Shown: positions 30,530 to 41,263, numbered from the stretch's first letter. The stretch is 64,000 bases of DNA from an uncultured Pelagibacteraceae bacterium (GCA_902586125.1 CACIGI010000001.1:62001-126000), one strand, 5' to 3'. Program-made: numbers and translations. Notes: a model not told the origin generated them from the letters alone.

Positions 30530-30650
30530 AATTCAATAGGTCATTATTTGCTTTACATTGACTAAGTATTGAATTAATTGCTCGGTTTATTAAAGTTTTT
30601 TTTACTAAAAAGACTTTTTTTTGTTAAATTTTTTTTGGGGGGCATAAAGT

Positions 30651-31835
30651 ATGCAAAAATTTAAGTCAGTTGAAGATTTAGTTAATCAGCTGAGACCAGA
30701 CAAACCAGTTTATTGTATAAGAAAGAAATCAATTCTTTCAGCCTCCAAATTTTTTCAAAAAAACTTTCCAGGTAAAATTCTATATGCTGTTAAAACAAAT
30801 CCTCATCCTGAGGTAATTAAAACTTTATTAAAAAGTGGTATTAATCAATTTGATGTTGCCTCAGTGGAAGAGATAAAAGCAGTCAGAAAATTTGATCAAC
30901 TATCTAAGTGTTCTTTCATGCACACAATTAAAAGTAGAGAAGATATAAGTGAAGCATACTTCAAATATGGAGTCAAAACATTTGCACTTGATACTAAAGA
31001 TGAATTGATAAAAATTATTGAGAGCACTAGCAATGCAAAAGATTTAGAATTATTTGTAAGGGTGGCTGTATCAAATGAACATGCTGAAATTGACTTATCA
31101 AAAAAATTCGGTGCTATAAATTCAGAGGCGTCAGGACTTTTAAGATTAGTAAAACAACATTCAAAAAAGATTGGATTAAGTTTTCATGTAGGATCGCAAT
31201 GTATGCATCCAATTTCATACTCAAAAGGAATTTCTGAAATTGCAAATATAATAAAGAAAACAAAAATTGTTCCTGATTATTTAAATATAGGAGGCGGCTT
31301 TCCAACTATCTATCCAGATTTAATTCCACCCTCTTTAGAAAGTTACTTTGATGAAATTAAGAAAGGTTTAGAAAATTTAAAGATTGAAAAATTACCAGAA
31401 ATAATTTGTGAACCAGGTAGAGCTTTAGTTGCTGAAAGTGGTTCAACTATAGCTCGGGTTAACTTAAGAAAAAAACAAAAACTTTATATAAATGATGGAA
31501 CTTATGGAACACTTTTTGATGCAGGAACACCAAATATTGTGTTTCCATCTAAAATGATAAAAGATAATTCAAACAAAATTATTTCAAAAAAATTAACTGC
31601 ATTTGATTTTTATGGACCAACATGCGACAGCATGGATTATATGAAAGGTCCTTTCCTTTTACCTAATAATATTAAAGAAAATGATTATATTGAACTTGGT
31701 CAATTAGGTTCATATGGCCTTACCTTTAGAACACAGTTTAATGGTTTCTATTCTGATAAAATTTATGAAGTTGAAGATAATGCTATAATGAGCCTCTATA
31801 ACAAAGACAGCAACAAAGATACTTTAGTTGCTTAA
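30651..31835 (+). CDS. Type III PLP-dependent ornithine/lysine decarboxylase
   Basis: KILYAVKTNPHPEVIKTLLKSGINQFDVASVEEI, CEPGRALVAESG, FYGPTCDSMDYM. Confidence 0.92.
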   Translation: MQKFKSVEDLVNQLRPDKPVYCIRKKSILSASKFFQKNFPGKILYAVKTNPHPEVIKTLLKSGINQFDVASVEEIKAVRKFDQLSKCSFMHTIKSREDISEAYFKYGVKTFALDTKDELIKIIESTSNAKDLELFVRVAVSNEHAEIDLSKKFGAINSEASGLLRLVKQHSKKIGLSFHVGSQCMHPISYSKGISEIANIIKKTKIVPDYLNIGGGFPTIYPDLIPPSLESYFDEIKKGLENLKIEKLPEIICEPGRALVAESGSTIARVNLRKKQKLYINDGTYGTLFDAGTPNIVFPSKMIKDNSNKIISKKLTAFDFYGPTCDSMDYMKGPFLLPNNIKENDYIELGQLGSYGLTFRTQFNGFYSDKIYEVEDNAIMSLYNKDSNKDTLVA

Positions 31836-32878
31836 TGTCAAAAAATAAAAATCTAGGACATAATAGTAAAAAAGATTTTCTTAAAAATCCAGTTGAGCAT
31901 ATAGATATTACATCTTTTGACTCTAGAAAAATTATTTCATCAATGGAGAAAATGTCATTTGTATCTAGAGAAACTGCAAATGCAGCAAACATCTATAACG
32001 AAATGTTAAAAGATAAAGATTGTACAATTTTTCTAACTTTAGCTGGTTCGACCTCAGCAGCTGGTTGTATGAATATTTACAAAGATTTAGTCAAATACAA
32101 TATGGTAGATGCAATCGTTGCAACTGGTGCTTCGATAATTGATATGGATTTTTTTGAGGCATTAGGATTTAAGCATTACCAAGGCTCTCAATTTCAAGAT
32201 GATACTGAACTTAGAAAAAATTATATTGATAGAATATACGATACGTACATTGACGAAGATGAATTACAAATTTGTGATAAGAAAATTTGTGAAATAGCTG
32301 ATAACTTGGAGCCTAGAAGCTATACCTCTAGAGAATTTATTCACGAAATGGGAAAATATCTTAAAAAAAACTCAGTAAAGAAAGACTCTTTAATTGAAAC
32401 TGCCTATGATCACAATGTGCCAATATTCTGTCCTGCTTTTACAGACTCAAGCGCTGGTTTTGGTTTAGTAATTCATCAAGAAAAGAACCCGAAATCTCAT
32501 ATTACAATAGACTCTATAAGAGAATTTCGAGAATTAACTGAAATAAAAATTAAATCAAAAGGTTCTGGATTATTTATGATAGGTGGCGGAGTGCCAAAAA
32601 ATTTTATTCAGGACACAGTCATATGTGCTGAACTTTTAGGTAAAGATGTTGAAATGCATAAATATGCTGTGCAAATTACTGTAGCAGACTCAAGAGATGG
32701 TGCGTGTAGCAGTTCAACTTTAAAAGAAGCAAGTTCATGGGGTAAAATTGATGTCACGAAAGAACAAATGGTTTTTGCCGAGGCAACAAGTGTATTACCT
32801 TTGATTGCAAGTGATGCATATCATAAAGGCGAATGGAAAAATAGAGATAGAAAAAACTTTTCAGAAATTTTTAAATAA
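31835..32878 (+). CDS. Deoxyhypusine synthase-like protein (possible homospermidine synthase)
   Basis: FLTLAGSTSAAGCMN, VDAIVATGASIIDMDFFEALG, and SSWGKI retaining the family catalytic Lys; TAATG overlap with upstream decarboxylase. Confidence 0.88.
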   Translation: MSKNKNLGHNSKKDFLKNPVEHIDITSFDSRKIISSMEKMSFVSRETANAANIYNEMLKDKDCTIFLTLAGSTSAAGCMNIYKDLVKYNMVDAIVATGASIIDMDFFEALGFKHYQGSQFQDDTELRKNYIDRIYDTYIDEDELQICDKKICEIADNLEPRSYTSREFIHEMGKYLKKNSVKKDSLIETAYDHNVPIFCPAFTDSSAGFGLVIHQEKNPKSHITIDSIREFRELTEIKIKSKGSGLFMIGGGVPKNFIQDTVICAELLGKDVEMHKYAVQITVADSRDGACSSSTLKEASSWGKIDVTKEQMVFAEATSVLPLIASDAYHKGEWKNRDRKNFSEIFK

Positions 32879-32880
32879 GA

Positions 32881-33762
32881 ATGAAAAAAAAAACCACCAT
32901 CGGTTTAATTCAAATTAAAGTTTCAAACAATCCAATTACAAATATTGAAAATTCCATTAAAAAAATAAAAGAAGCAGCAAAGAAAAATGCAAAGATTATC
33001 TGTTTACCAGAATTATTTCTTTCTCCATATTTTTGCCAAACTGAAAATCATTCAAAATTTAAACTTGCGGAAAAAATACCTGGTCCAATAACTAATACAT
33101 ATTGCAAGCTTGCAAAAGAACTTTCTGTTATATTAATGATTTCACTTTTTGAAAAAAAATTAACTGGCTTTTATCATAATACTAGTATTGTTATCAACGA
33201 GAAAGGTAAAATAATTTCTAAGTATAGAAAAATGCATATTCCAGATGACCCTGGTTATTACGAAAAATTTTATTTTTCTCCTGGTGATTTAGGTTTTAAA
33301 TCAACAAAAACAATATATGGAAAAATTGGTTCGCTAATTTGTTGGGACCAATGGTTTCCTGAAGCGGCTAGGCTAACCGCTCTTAAGGGGGCAGAAATTT
33401 TATTTTATCCTACAGCTATAGGGTGGCATCCTAAAGAAAAGAAAAAATTTGGAAAAGCACAACTAAATGCATGGATTACAATGCAAAGATCCCATGCTGT
33501 AGCTAATGGAGTTTATGTAGCTGCAATTAATAGAATAGGTTTTGAAAAAATAAAAAATAGAAAAATCCAATTTTGGGGTAATTCTATAATTATTGATCCA
33601 TATGGAAATGTTTTAAGACAATCACATTTTAATAGAGAAGAAACAATAATTTGTGATATAGATTTTAAGAAAATTGAAGATGCTAGACAGCATTGGCCTT
33701 TTTTAAGAGATAGAAGAATTGATTATTATAAAGGTTTGCTCAAAAACCCTGAAGATGAGTAA
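32881..33762 (+). CDS. aguB: N-carbamoylputrescine amidase (nitrilase superfamily)
   Basis: CLPELFLSPYFCQ, KMHIPDDPGYYEKFYFSPGD, LICWDQWFPEAARL. Confidence 0.93.
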   Translation: MKKKTTIGLIQIKVSNNPITNIENSIKKIKEAAKKNAKIICLPELFLSPYFCQTENHSKFKLAEKIPGPITNTYCKLAKELSVILMISLFEKKLTGFYHNTSIVINEKGKIISKYRKMHIPDDPGYYEKFYFSPGDLGFKSTKTIYGKIGSLICWDQWFPEAARLTALKGAEILFYPTAIGWHPKEKKKFGKAQLNAWITMQRSHAVANGVYVAAINRIGFEKIKNRKIQFWGNSIIIDPYGNVLRQSHFNREETIICDIDFKKIEDARQHWPFLRDRRIDYYKGLLKNPEDE

Positions 33763-34831
33763 AAAACTTACTCTAAAGGGTTTTCGGATGCCAGGGGAGT
33801 GGGAAACACAAAAATCAGTATGGTTGATTTGGCCCTACAATGAAAAAGATTGGCCAAAATTATTTAAAAAAATTCCAAATGTTGTTGGTAAAATTTCTGC
33901 ATGTTTATCGATAAATCAAAATGTAAACCTAATTATTAGAAATTTAAAAGATATTTCAAGAATAAAAAAAATAATAAAAAAGTTTAAAAGTAAAATATCA
34001 AATATAAAATTTCACTCAATAAAATCAGATAGGATTTGGATTAGAGACTCTGGTCCAATATTTTTAATAAACAAAAAAACTAAAAATAAAATTATTCTAA
34101 ATTTTAAATTTAATGGTTGGTCTAAATATAAAGACTTTCAAAAAGATGATAAATTAAACCTAAAAATCTCCAAAATAACAAAAATAAAAAGGGTTGAACC
34201 TGTAATTAAAGTAAAAAATAAATTTAAAAAAATTGTTCTAGAAGGAGGCTCCATAGATGTTAATGGTAAAGGAACTATAATTTTAACTAAAGAGTGTTTA
34301 TTAAGTAAAGTACAGGAAAGAAACCCAGGGGTAACAAAATTAAAGCTAGAGAATGCTTTGAAAGATTATTTGAATGTATCAAATTTCATTTGGTTAAATA
34401 GAGGTATTGATGGTGATGATACACACGGCCATGTAGATGATATTACAAGATTTGTATCCCAGAACACTATTATGACAGCTATTGAAAATAATAGAAAAGA
34501 TAAAAATTATAAAAGATTAAAAGAAAATTTGAAAATATTGAAAAAATCAAAAATAGAAAATGGAAAAAAGTTAAAAATTATCAAAATTCCAATGCCAAAA
34601 CCTATTTATATTGACAATATAAAAGTTCCTGCCAGTTATCTCAATTTCTACATTGCTAATAAAATTGTGCTCTTACCTGTATTTAATGATAAAAATGATA
34701 AAAAAGTATTTCTAATATTTAAAAAATTTTTCAAATCAAGAAAGATAATACCAATTGATTGTAGTGAGCTTATTTGGGGATTTGGAGCAATACATTGTAT
34801 GACGCAGCAAGAGCCATACATAAACCCTTAA
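33755..34831 (+). CDS. aguA: Agmatine deiminase
   Basis: FRMPGEWETQKSVWLIWP, DRIWIRDSGPIF, GDDTHGHVDDITRFV, IHCMTQQEP; start MSKKLTLKGF at 33755 rather than ORF track 33719. Confidence 0.94.
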   Translation: MSKKLTLKGFRMPGEWETQKSVWLIWPYNEKDWPKLFKKIPNVVGKISACLSINQNVNLIIRNLKDISRIKKIIKKFKSKISNIKFHSIKSDRIWIRDSGPIFLINKKTKNKIILNFKFNGWSKYKDFQKDDKLNLKISKITKIKRVEPVIKVKNKFKKIVLEGGSIDVNGKGTIILTKECLLSKVQERNPGVTKLKLENALKDYLNVSNFIWLNRGIDGDDTHGHVDDITRFVSQNTIMTAIENNRKDKNYKRLKENLKILKKSKIENGKKLKIIKIPMPKPIYIDNIKVPASYLNFYIANKIVLLPVFNDKNDKKVFLIFKKFFKSRKIIPIDCSELIWGFGAIHCMTQQEPYINP

Positions 34832-35376
34832 GCAGATTTCAAAGTGCCCAGAAGTAATCTAAAAGGAATTAACATCACCAATGCAACAAAGATTTTAACT
34901 GCAAGATCACCTAAAGATAATGTAACCCAAGGTATACCTGTCGCATAAAATGATATTGAAAAGAATAAGAATGTATCAATTGTCGAGCCTATCAAAGATG
35001 AAGTTAAAGGCGCAACAAACCATTCTTTTTTTCTCAATTTATCAAAAATTTGAACATCTAAAAGTTGGGCGACTAAAAAAGCCGTACCCGATCCAATTGC
35101 AATTCTTATAGATATCAAATCTGTGAAGTTTGTTGAGAATAAAAGCGTAAAGCTAATACCAATAGTAAAACCAATATAAACAATTTTTTTAGCAACTATC
35201 TTGCCAAATGATCTGTTGGCTAAATCTGTGATCAAGAAAGCGATCGGATAGCTAAAAGCTCCATAAGTTAATATTTCTTCTAGACCATAATGTTTTATAG
35301 GGAACTGGACTAAATAATTAGATGCTAATACAACTGCTCCCATTAAAAATGAGAGTATAAAAAAAATTTTATTCAT
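34828..35376 (-). CDS. Queuosine precursor transporter family (YhhQ/DUF165, VUT)
   Basis: Multi-TM; YGAFSYPIAFLITDLANRSFGKIVAKKIVYIGF and AIGSGTAFLVAQLLDVQIFDKLR. Confidence 0.85.
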   Translation of the reverse strand: MNKIFFILSFLMGAVVLASNYLVQFPIKHYGLEEILTYGAFSYPIAFLITDLANRSFGKIVAKKIVYIGFTIGISFTLLFSTNFTDLISIRIAIGSGTAFLVAQLLDVQIFDKLRKKEWFVAPLTSSLIGSTIDTFLFFSISFYATGIPWVTLSLGDLAVKIFVALVMLIPFRLLLGTLKSA

Positions 35377-35690
35377 TAAGCTGTCTTAGGTTGAACTTGT
35401 TTTTTTTGAAATGGAGACTTTATTAATAAACTTTTCTTCATCTTCTTTAATCTTGGAGATAAATTTTTATTTTTTACTGTCTTTAAAAACTCGTCAAAAC
35501 TTCCTTTTTTATCAACCGATCTTACACCAGCATTACTTACAGTGAGTTTCATGCTTCTCTTTAAAAGTTCACTGGTAAATTTTACTTTTTTTAAATTAGG
35601 TAAAAATCTTCTCTTTGTCTTATTATTAGCATGACTAACATTATGACCTTTAAGGGGAATTTTGCCGGTAAGTTCACATTTTTTTGACAT
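35376..35690 (-). CDS. rpmB: 50S ribosomal protein L28
   Basis: [33 protein letters not shown]. Confidence 0.96.
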   Translation of the reverse strand: MSKKCELTGKIPLKGHNVSHANNKTKRRFLPNLKKVKFTSELLKRSMKLTVSNAGVRSVDKKGSFDEFLKTVKNKNLSPRLKKMKKSLLIKSPFQKKQVQPKTA

Positions 35691-35742
35691 AATATTTTCG
35701 ACTATATAAAGTGACTTAATGATTGCGTCAAGTTTATAAAAT

Positions 35743-36795
35743 TTAAGAAATTGTTTTTTTCCCTATGATTTCACTATAATGTTTAACACCATCTCTTATC
35801 AATAATTCCTTAAGCTCTTTTTTAATAAGATTTACAATATTTGGTCCTCTGTATACCATACCTGTATAAAGTTGAACATAACTCGCTCCAGCTAAGAACT
35901 TATTGTAAGCACTTATTCCAGAGTCTACTCCACCAACTCCAACAATTTTAATTTTATTACCAAGAGTTTTATAAAATTTATTAATCAGTATCGTAGATTT
36001 TTCCTCTATTGGTTTACCTGATAAACCTCCTTTTTGATGCTTTTGAATGTCATTTAATTTTTCTCGAGTAGAGTCAGAGGTGTTCGATAAAATGACAGCT
36101 TTTATATTATTGCTCAAAAGAACATCAGAAATTTTGGGTATTTCCTGATCTTTGATATCTGGTGAGACTTTTACTACAATTGGAATTTTTGAATTTAGTT
36201 TTGTTTTTTCACTATTGATTATATTTAATAAACTATTCAATTTTTCCTGATCATGAAAATTTCTCAACTCTTCAGTGTTGGGAGATGAAATATTAATCGT
36301 AATATAGTCTGCAAATTGATGAAAGGTTTTTAAACATTCAACATAATCCTTCAATCTATCATTTGTATCTTTATTAGGACCTATGTTAATTCCAAGCAAA
36401 CCAAGTTGTTTATTACTTGAGATCCTATCAACAATGTTTTTTGCACCTAAATTATTAAAACCCAATCTATTAATTAATGCTTCATCTTCAACTAATCTAA
36501 AAACTCTTGGCTTAGGGTTACCATATTGTTTGAGAGGTGTAACTGTGCCCACCTCCACAAAACCAAATCCTAATTTAAATAAAGAATTATAAACCTCAGC
36601 ATTTTTGTCAAATCCTGCTGCCATTCCAATTGGATTTTCTATTTCTTTTTCAAATAATTTAGTCTTAAATAATTGGCTATTTTTATTTTTATCCAAAACA
36701 TTTGGCACAAAATTAAATTTTAATGACTTTATTGCCAAATCATGGGCTGTCTCTGGATCAAGTTTAAAAATTAGAGATCTTAAATTTGAAAACAT
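35743..36795 (-). CDS. pyrD: Dihydroorotate dehydrogenase (class 2, quinone)
   Basis: [51 protein letters not shown]. Confidence 0.96.
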   Translation of the reverse strand: MFSNLRSLIFKLDPETAHDLAIKSLKFNFVPNVLDKNKNSQLFKTKLFEKEIENPIGMAAGFDKNAEVYNSLFKLGFGFVEVGTVTPLKQYGNPKPRVFRLVEDEALINRLGFNNLGAKNIVDRISSNKQLGLLGINIGPNKDTNDRLKDYVECLKTFHQFADYITINISSPNTEELRNFHDQEKLNSLLNIINSEKTKLNSKIPIVVKVSPDIKDQEIPKISDVLLSNNIKAVILSNTSDSTREKLNDIQKHQKGGLSGKPIEEKSTILINKFYKTLGNKIKIVGVGGVDSGISAYNKFLAGASYVQLYTGMVYRGPNIVNLIKKELKELLIRDGVKHYSEIIGKKTIS

Positions 36796-38357
36796 TATTT
36801 AATTTTATTTAATATAAGATCTTTAGTTTCTTTAACACCAAAAAAACTTATAAAAAAACCAATTCGAGGGCCATTTTCGACACCAAATACAACTTCATAA
36901 ATTAATTTAAACCAGTCTCTCAAATTTTCTGAATACCCATTTTCTTTTCCTGTTGAATAAATTAAAGTTTGAATTTCCTCAGGAGACATCTTGTCATTAC
37001 ATTTATCTAAGGTTGATATTAGAGCCTCTAGTGCTTTTTTTTCTATTTGATCAGGTGTTTTATATTTTTTTTTGGCTTTTATTACATCGTTAAAATATTT
37101 AATAGCATAACCAATTAGATTATCAAAAATGGGGTGATCTTTTTCAGAAATATTTTCCTTATATTTTTTTACGAACTTCCATAATAATTCTTTGTTTTCG
37201 GCATTACTTGTTTCCACAAGATTTAATAACATAGAAAATGACATGATCATTTTTTCTTTAGGAACACTACCATTATGAACATGCCATACTGGATTCATCA
37301 GCAATTGAAGCTCGTCTTGAGTTTTAGCCTTTTCAATAAATTCCAAATATTCATCGACCGCTTTTGGAACTATCTCATTATAAAGTTTTTTGGCTCTTTT
37401 TGGATTTTGATACATATATAATGATAAACTTTCTGGTGAAGCGTACTCCAACCATTGCTCGATTGTTAATCCATTCCCTTTTGATTTAGAAATCTTTTCC
37501 CCTTTCTCATCCAAAAAGAGTTCATAAGCAAAACCAGATGGGTTTTTTTTTCCAATTAGTTTGATAATTTTAGTAGATAATATTGCACTTTCTATCAGAT
37601 CTTTTCCGTACATTTCAAAGTCAACATCTAGCGCATACCATCTCATTGCCCAATCTACTTTCCACTGAAGTTTACAATGACCATCTAATATGCTCGATAC
37701 TAAATCTTTACCTTTATTATCAAATACAATTTTAGACTTAGAATTATCAATTTCTTTAACTGGAATTTCTAAAACACGTCCTGTTTCTGGACAAATAGGC
37801 AGAAATGGACAATAAGTTTTTTGACGTTCTTTTCCTAAAGTAGGCATAATGATATTCATTATTCCATCATAATTATCTAAAATAATTTGAAGTGTTGGGT
37901 TAAAAAAACCCGATTTATATAATTGAGTAGAGCTTTTAAAATTATATTTAAAATTAAAATTATTTAAAAACTTTTTTAATTTCTCATTATTATGTTCACC
38001 AAAACTATTATATTTTTCAAAAGGATCTGGTACGTCTGTCAAAGGTTTATGAAGGTTTTTTTCTAACAATTCTTTATTGGGCACATTGTCTGGTACTTTT
38101 CTAAGACCATCCATGTCATCAGAAAAAGTGATAATTTCTGTTGGAAGATCAGTTAATTGTTTTAACGCATTAACCATCATAGAGGTTCTAGCAACTTCTC
38201 CAAATGTTCCTATGTGAGGAAGTCCACTTGGGCCATATCCAGTCTGTAGTGTAATTTTACCTTTTTTTTCTAAAAAAGATTTCCTTTCTCTAAGCATTTT
38301 TTTTGCTTCAACGATTGGCCAAGAGCTTGTTTTTTCTAAGTTTTCTTTTTTTATCAT
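36795..38357 (-). CDS. lysS: Lysyl-tRNA synthetase, class I
   Basis: GPSGLPHIGTFGE (HIGH) and EKISKSKGNGLTIEQWL (KMSKS-like): class I signature. Confidence 0.95.
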   Translation of the reverse strand: MIKKENLEKTSSWPIVEAKKMLRERKSFLEKKGKITLQTGYGPSGLPHIGTFGEVARTSMMVNALKQLTDLPTEIITFSDDMDGLRKVPDNVPNKELLEKNLHKPLTDVPDPFEKYNSFGEHNNEKLKKFLNNFNFKYNFKSSTQLYKSGFFNPTLQIILDNYDGIMNIIMPTLGKERQKTYCPFLPICPETGRVLEIPVKEIDNSKSKIVFDNKGKDLVSSILDGHCKLQWKVDWAMRWYALDVDFEMYGKDLIESAILSTKIIKLIGKKNPSGFAYELFLDEKGEKISKSKGNGLTIEQWLEYASPESLSLYMYQNPKRAKKLYNEIVPKAVDEYLEFIEKAKTQDELQLLMNPVWHVHNGSVPKEKMIMSFSMLLNLVETSNAENKELLWKFVKKYKENISEKDHPIFDNLIGYAIKYFNDVIKAKKKYKTPDQIEKKALEALISTLDKCNDKMSPEEIQTLIYSTGKENGYSENLRDWFKLIYEVVFGVENGPRIGFFISFFGVKETKDLILNKIK

Positions 38358-38443
38358 GAATAATTCAACAAAATCTTAATTAGCGAACTACTTAATTCTT
38401 ATAGAGTTGAAATTTATTTACCATAAAATAATGTTCTTTCAAA

Positions 38444-39883
38444 ATGTCTAATTATAAAACAGTTTTTTTCACTCTTGGAATTCTTCAAATAATTCTTGGT
38501 ATTTTTATGCTTGTTCCAATAATTGTACAATTTATTTATGGTCAAATAGATTCTTCTTTTTTTGGTGCAGCAATTGTTACAATCATTTTTGGAACCTTAT
38601 TTTTTCTCTCCAATCTAGATCATGAAAAAAAACTTAATTTGCAACAAGCATTCCTTCTAACTGCATTAGCATGGTTAAGTATTGCTATATTTGGTTCATT
38701 ACCTTTTATGTTCTCTGATTTAGAATTTTCTGTCACAAATGCCTTTTTTGAAAGTATGTCAGGTATTACAACAACTGGTTCAACAATCATATCAAATTTA
38801 GAAAATATGCCTAAAGGGATATTATTTTGGAGAGCAATACTTCAATGGTTGGGGGGTATTGGTGTCATAGTGATGGCGATTACATTAATGCCCATAATGA
38901 ATGTTGGGGGAATGCAATTATTTAAAATTTCAAACAATGACTCATCTGAAAAAATTCTTCCAAAGTCTAAAGAGATTGCTCTAAGATTGATTTATATTTA
39001 CTCTGGATTAACAGCGCTATGTGCAATCACTTACAATATTTTTGGAATGAATATTTTTGATAGTATTACACATTCGATGACAACTATAGCAACTGGTGGA
39101 TTCTCTAACTATAATCAATCCATTGGTTTTTTTAATAGCTTAGCGATAGAAACTACAGCTATGGTATTTATTATTTTAGGAAGTGTACCATTTATCGTGT
39201 ACATTAAATTTTTGAATGGCAATAGGTCTATTTTTACATCAGATTCTCAAATCAAAACTTTTATTAAGATAATATTTATATCAATTTTCATTTTATCGAT
39301 TTATCTTACTTTAAACAATTCAAGTTCATTTGATTTAAGATCAATTTTCTTTAACGTTATTTCTATTCTAACTGGAACCGGTTATGTTAATGCCCAATTT
39401 GACAATTGGGGTAGCTTTCCTCTAGTATTATTTTTAGCTTTGATGTTCATAGGTGGCTGTGCTGGTTCAACAACATGTGGCATAAAAATATTTCGTTTTC
39501 AAATTCTTTATTCATTTATAATTAATCAACTAAAAAAAATTATTTACCCTAAAGGTGTTTTTGTGTTGAAATACGATAAAAATCCAATTGATGATAAATT
39601 CATAGCGTCAATCATCTCTTTTATTTACATGTACTTAATAATATTTTTTTTATTATCTGCGTTATTATCTTTAAATGGACTTGATTTTATAACCGCAATT
39701 TCAGGTGCTGCGACCTCTATTTCAAATGTTGGTCCAGGTTTGGGATCAATAATTGGACCTAATGGAAATTTCTCCTCATTACCAGATTTTTCCAAATGGA
39801 TTTTAACAATCGGTATGATCTTAGGCAGACTGGAGCTATTTGCTATATTAGTGTTATTTTTACCTTCATTCTGGAGAAATTAA
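38444..39883 (+). CDS. trkH: TrkH-family potassium uptake protein
   Basis: SGITTTGSTII, ATGGFSNY, GGCAGSTTCGIKIFR pore-loop signatures. Confidence 0.93.
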   Translation: MSNYKTVFFTLGILQIILGIFMLVPIIVQFIYGQIDSSFFGAAIVTIIFGTLFFLSNLDHEKKLNLQQAFLLTALAWLSIAIFGSLPFMFSDLEFSVTNAFFESMSGITTTGSTIISNLENMPKGILFWRAILQWLGGIGVIVMAITLMPIMNVGGMQLFKISNNDSSEKILPKSKEIALRLIYIYSGLTALCAITYNIFGMNIFDSITHSMTTIATGGFSNYNQSIGFFNSLAIETTAMVFIILGSVPFIVYIKFLNGNRSIFTSDSQIKTFIKIIFISIFILSIYLTLNNSSSFDLRSIFFNVISILTGTGYVNAQFDNWGSFPLVLFLALMFIGGCAGSTTCGIKIFRFQILYSFIINQLKKIIYPKGVFVLKYDKNPIDDKFIASIISFIYMYLIIFFLLSALLSLNGLDFITAISGAATSISNVGPGLGSIIGPNGNFSSLPDFSKWILTIGMILGRLELFAILVLFLPSFWRN

Positions 39884-39886
39884 AAA

Positions 39887-41263
39887 ATGTTAGAAATCAA
39901 AAAACAATCCCTTTCAGAAACATTTTCAGTTTATTTCGATAAAAGAATGTTAAAAATACTATTGCTTGGTGCTATCTCTGGTTTTCCTTGGGTATTGATA
40001 GGTAGTAGTTTAAGTTTATGGTTAAAGGAAGATGGATTAAGCAGATCTACAGTCGGTTGGGCTGGTCTTATATTTGCAGTTTATGCATTTAATTATTTAT
40101 GGGCTCCTCTAATCGATCGTATTCAAATACCATATCTGACAAGAAAAATTGGACATAGAAGAGGGTGGATTGTCCTAATGCAGATATTAATCTTAACCTC
40201 ATTATTTTTGTGGAGTCTAATTGATCCTTCAGAAAATTTAGCCCTTGTAGTATCAGTAGGTTTACTCATTGCAATTGCCTCAGCAACACAAGATATTACT
40301 GTGGATGCTTTAAGGATTGAGCAAATTAGCGAAAGGGAGGGTAAATCAATGGCTGCGGGCGCAGCGATAGCTGTCGTTGGGTGGTGGAGCGGATATAAAT
40401 TAGGCGGAGTTTTATCATTGTTTTCCGCAGATTTTTTAGAAAATTTAGGTTTTCAAAATTATTGGCAACTAACTTTTTTAATTTTAGGAATTTTAATAAT
40501 TCTAATGAATATTGGATTGATGTTTGTAAATGAAACTGACTCGACTGAAAGACAAATTAATCAGAAAAAAAATGATCAACTAATTGCTGGTAAATTCCAA
40601 AATTCAAATTTTCTTACTCAAACTATAACTTGGATAAGTGGAACAATTAGTGGACCTATAATAAGTTTTTTTAAAAAAAATGGCTTTCAAATTGCTTTGG
40701 GGATACTAGGATTTGTTTTTTTATTCAAAGTTGGAGAGGCTTTTTTAGGGCGTATGTCTATTATCTTTTATAAAGAAATTGGTTTTAGCAAATCAGATAT
40801 TGCTATTTACTCAAAAACTTTAGGATGGATAACAACTGTCATCTTCACTCTGCTAGGTGGACTATTTGTAATAAGATCTGGTGTTTTAAAAGCAATGTTT
40901 TTAGCAGGAATTTTAATGGCGAGCACAAATCTCTTGTTCAGTCTTTTAGCTTGGAGTGATAAATCTGAAATACTATTTGCAATTGCTGTAATCTTTGACG
41001 ACATAGCAGCAGCTTTTGCCACTGTTGCATTTGTTGCATTCATATCATTGTTAGTTGATAGAACTTACACAGCAACTCAATATGCCCTATTAGCTTCAAT
41101 AGGTACTGCTGGAAGAACTACATTAGCATCATCATCGGGCGCTCTAGTTGATTGGCTTAATGGAGACTGGGGGGTATTTTTTATCTTAACTGCTATAATG
41201 GTAGTACCATCTTTAATTATATTATGGATAATAAGAAATAAGTTAAAGATTAATGAAAAATAA
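39887..41263 (+). CDS. AmpG-like MFS permease
   Basis: GAISGFPWVLIGSSLSLWLKEDGLSRSTVGW...YLWAPLIDRIQIPYLTRKIGHRRGWI; AQDITVDALRIE-type TQDITVDALRIE. Confidence 0.85.
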   Translation: MLEIKKQSLSETFSVYFDKRMLKILLLGAISGFPWVLIGSSLSLWLKEDGLSRSTVGWAGLIFAVYAFNYLWAPLIDRIQIPYLTRKIGHRRGWIVLMQILILTSLFLWSLIDPSENLALVVSVGLLIAIASATQDITVDALRIEQISEREGKSMAAGAAIAVVGWWSGYKLGGVLSLFSADFLENLGFQNYWQLTFLILGILIILMNIGLMFVNETDSTERQINQKKNDQLIAGKFQNSNFLTQTITWISGTISGPIISFFKKNGFQIALGILGFVFLFKVGEAFLGRMSIIFYKEIGFSKSDIAIYSKTLGWITTVIFTLLGGLFVIRSGVLKAMFLAGILMASTNLLFSLLAWSDKSEILFAIAVIFDDIAAAFATVAFVAFISLLVDRTYTATQYALLASIGTAGRTTLASSSGALVDWLNGDWGVFFILTAIMVVPSLIILWIIRNKLKINEK

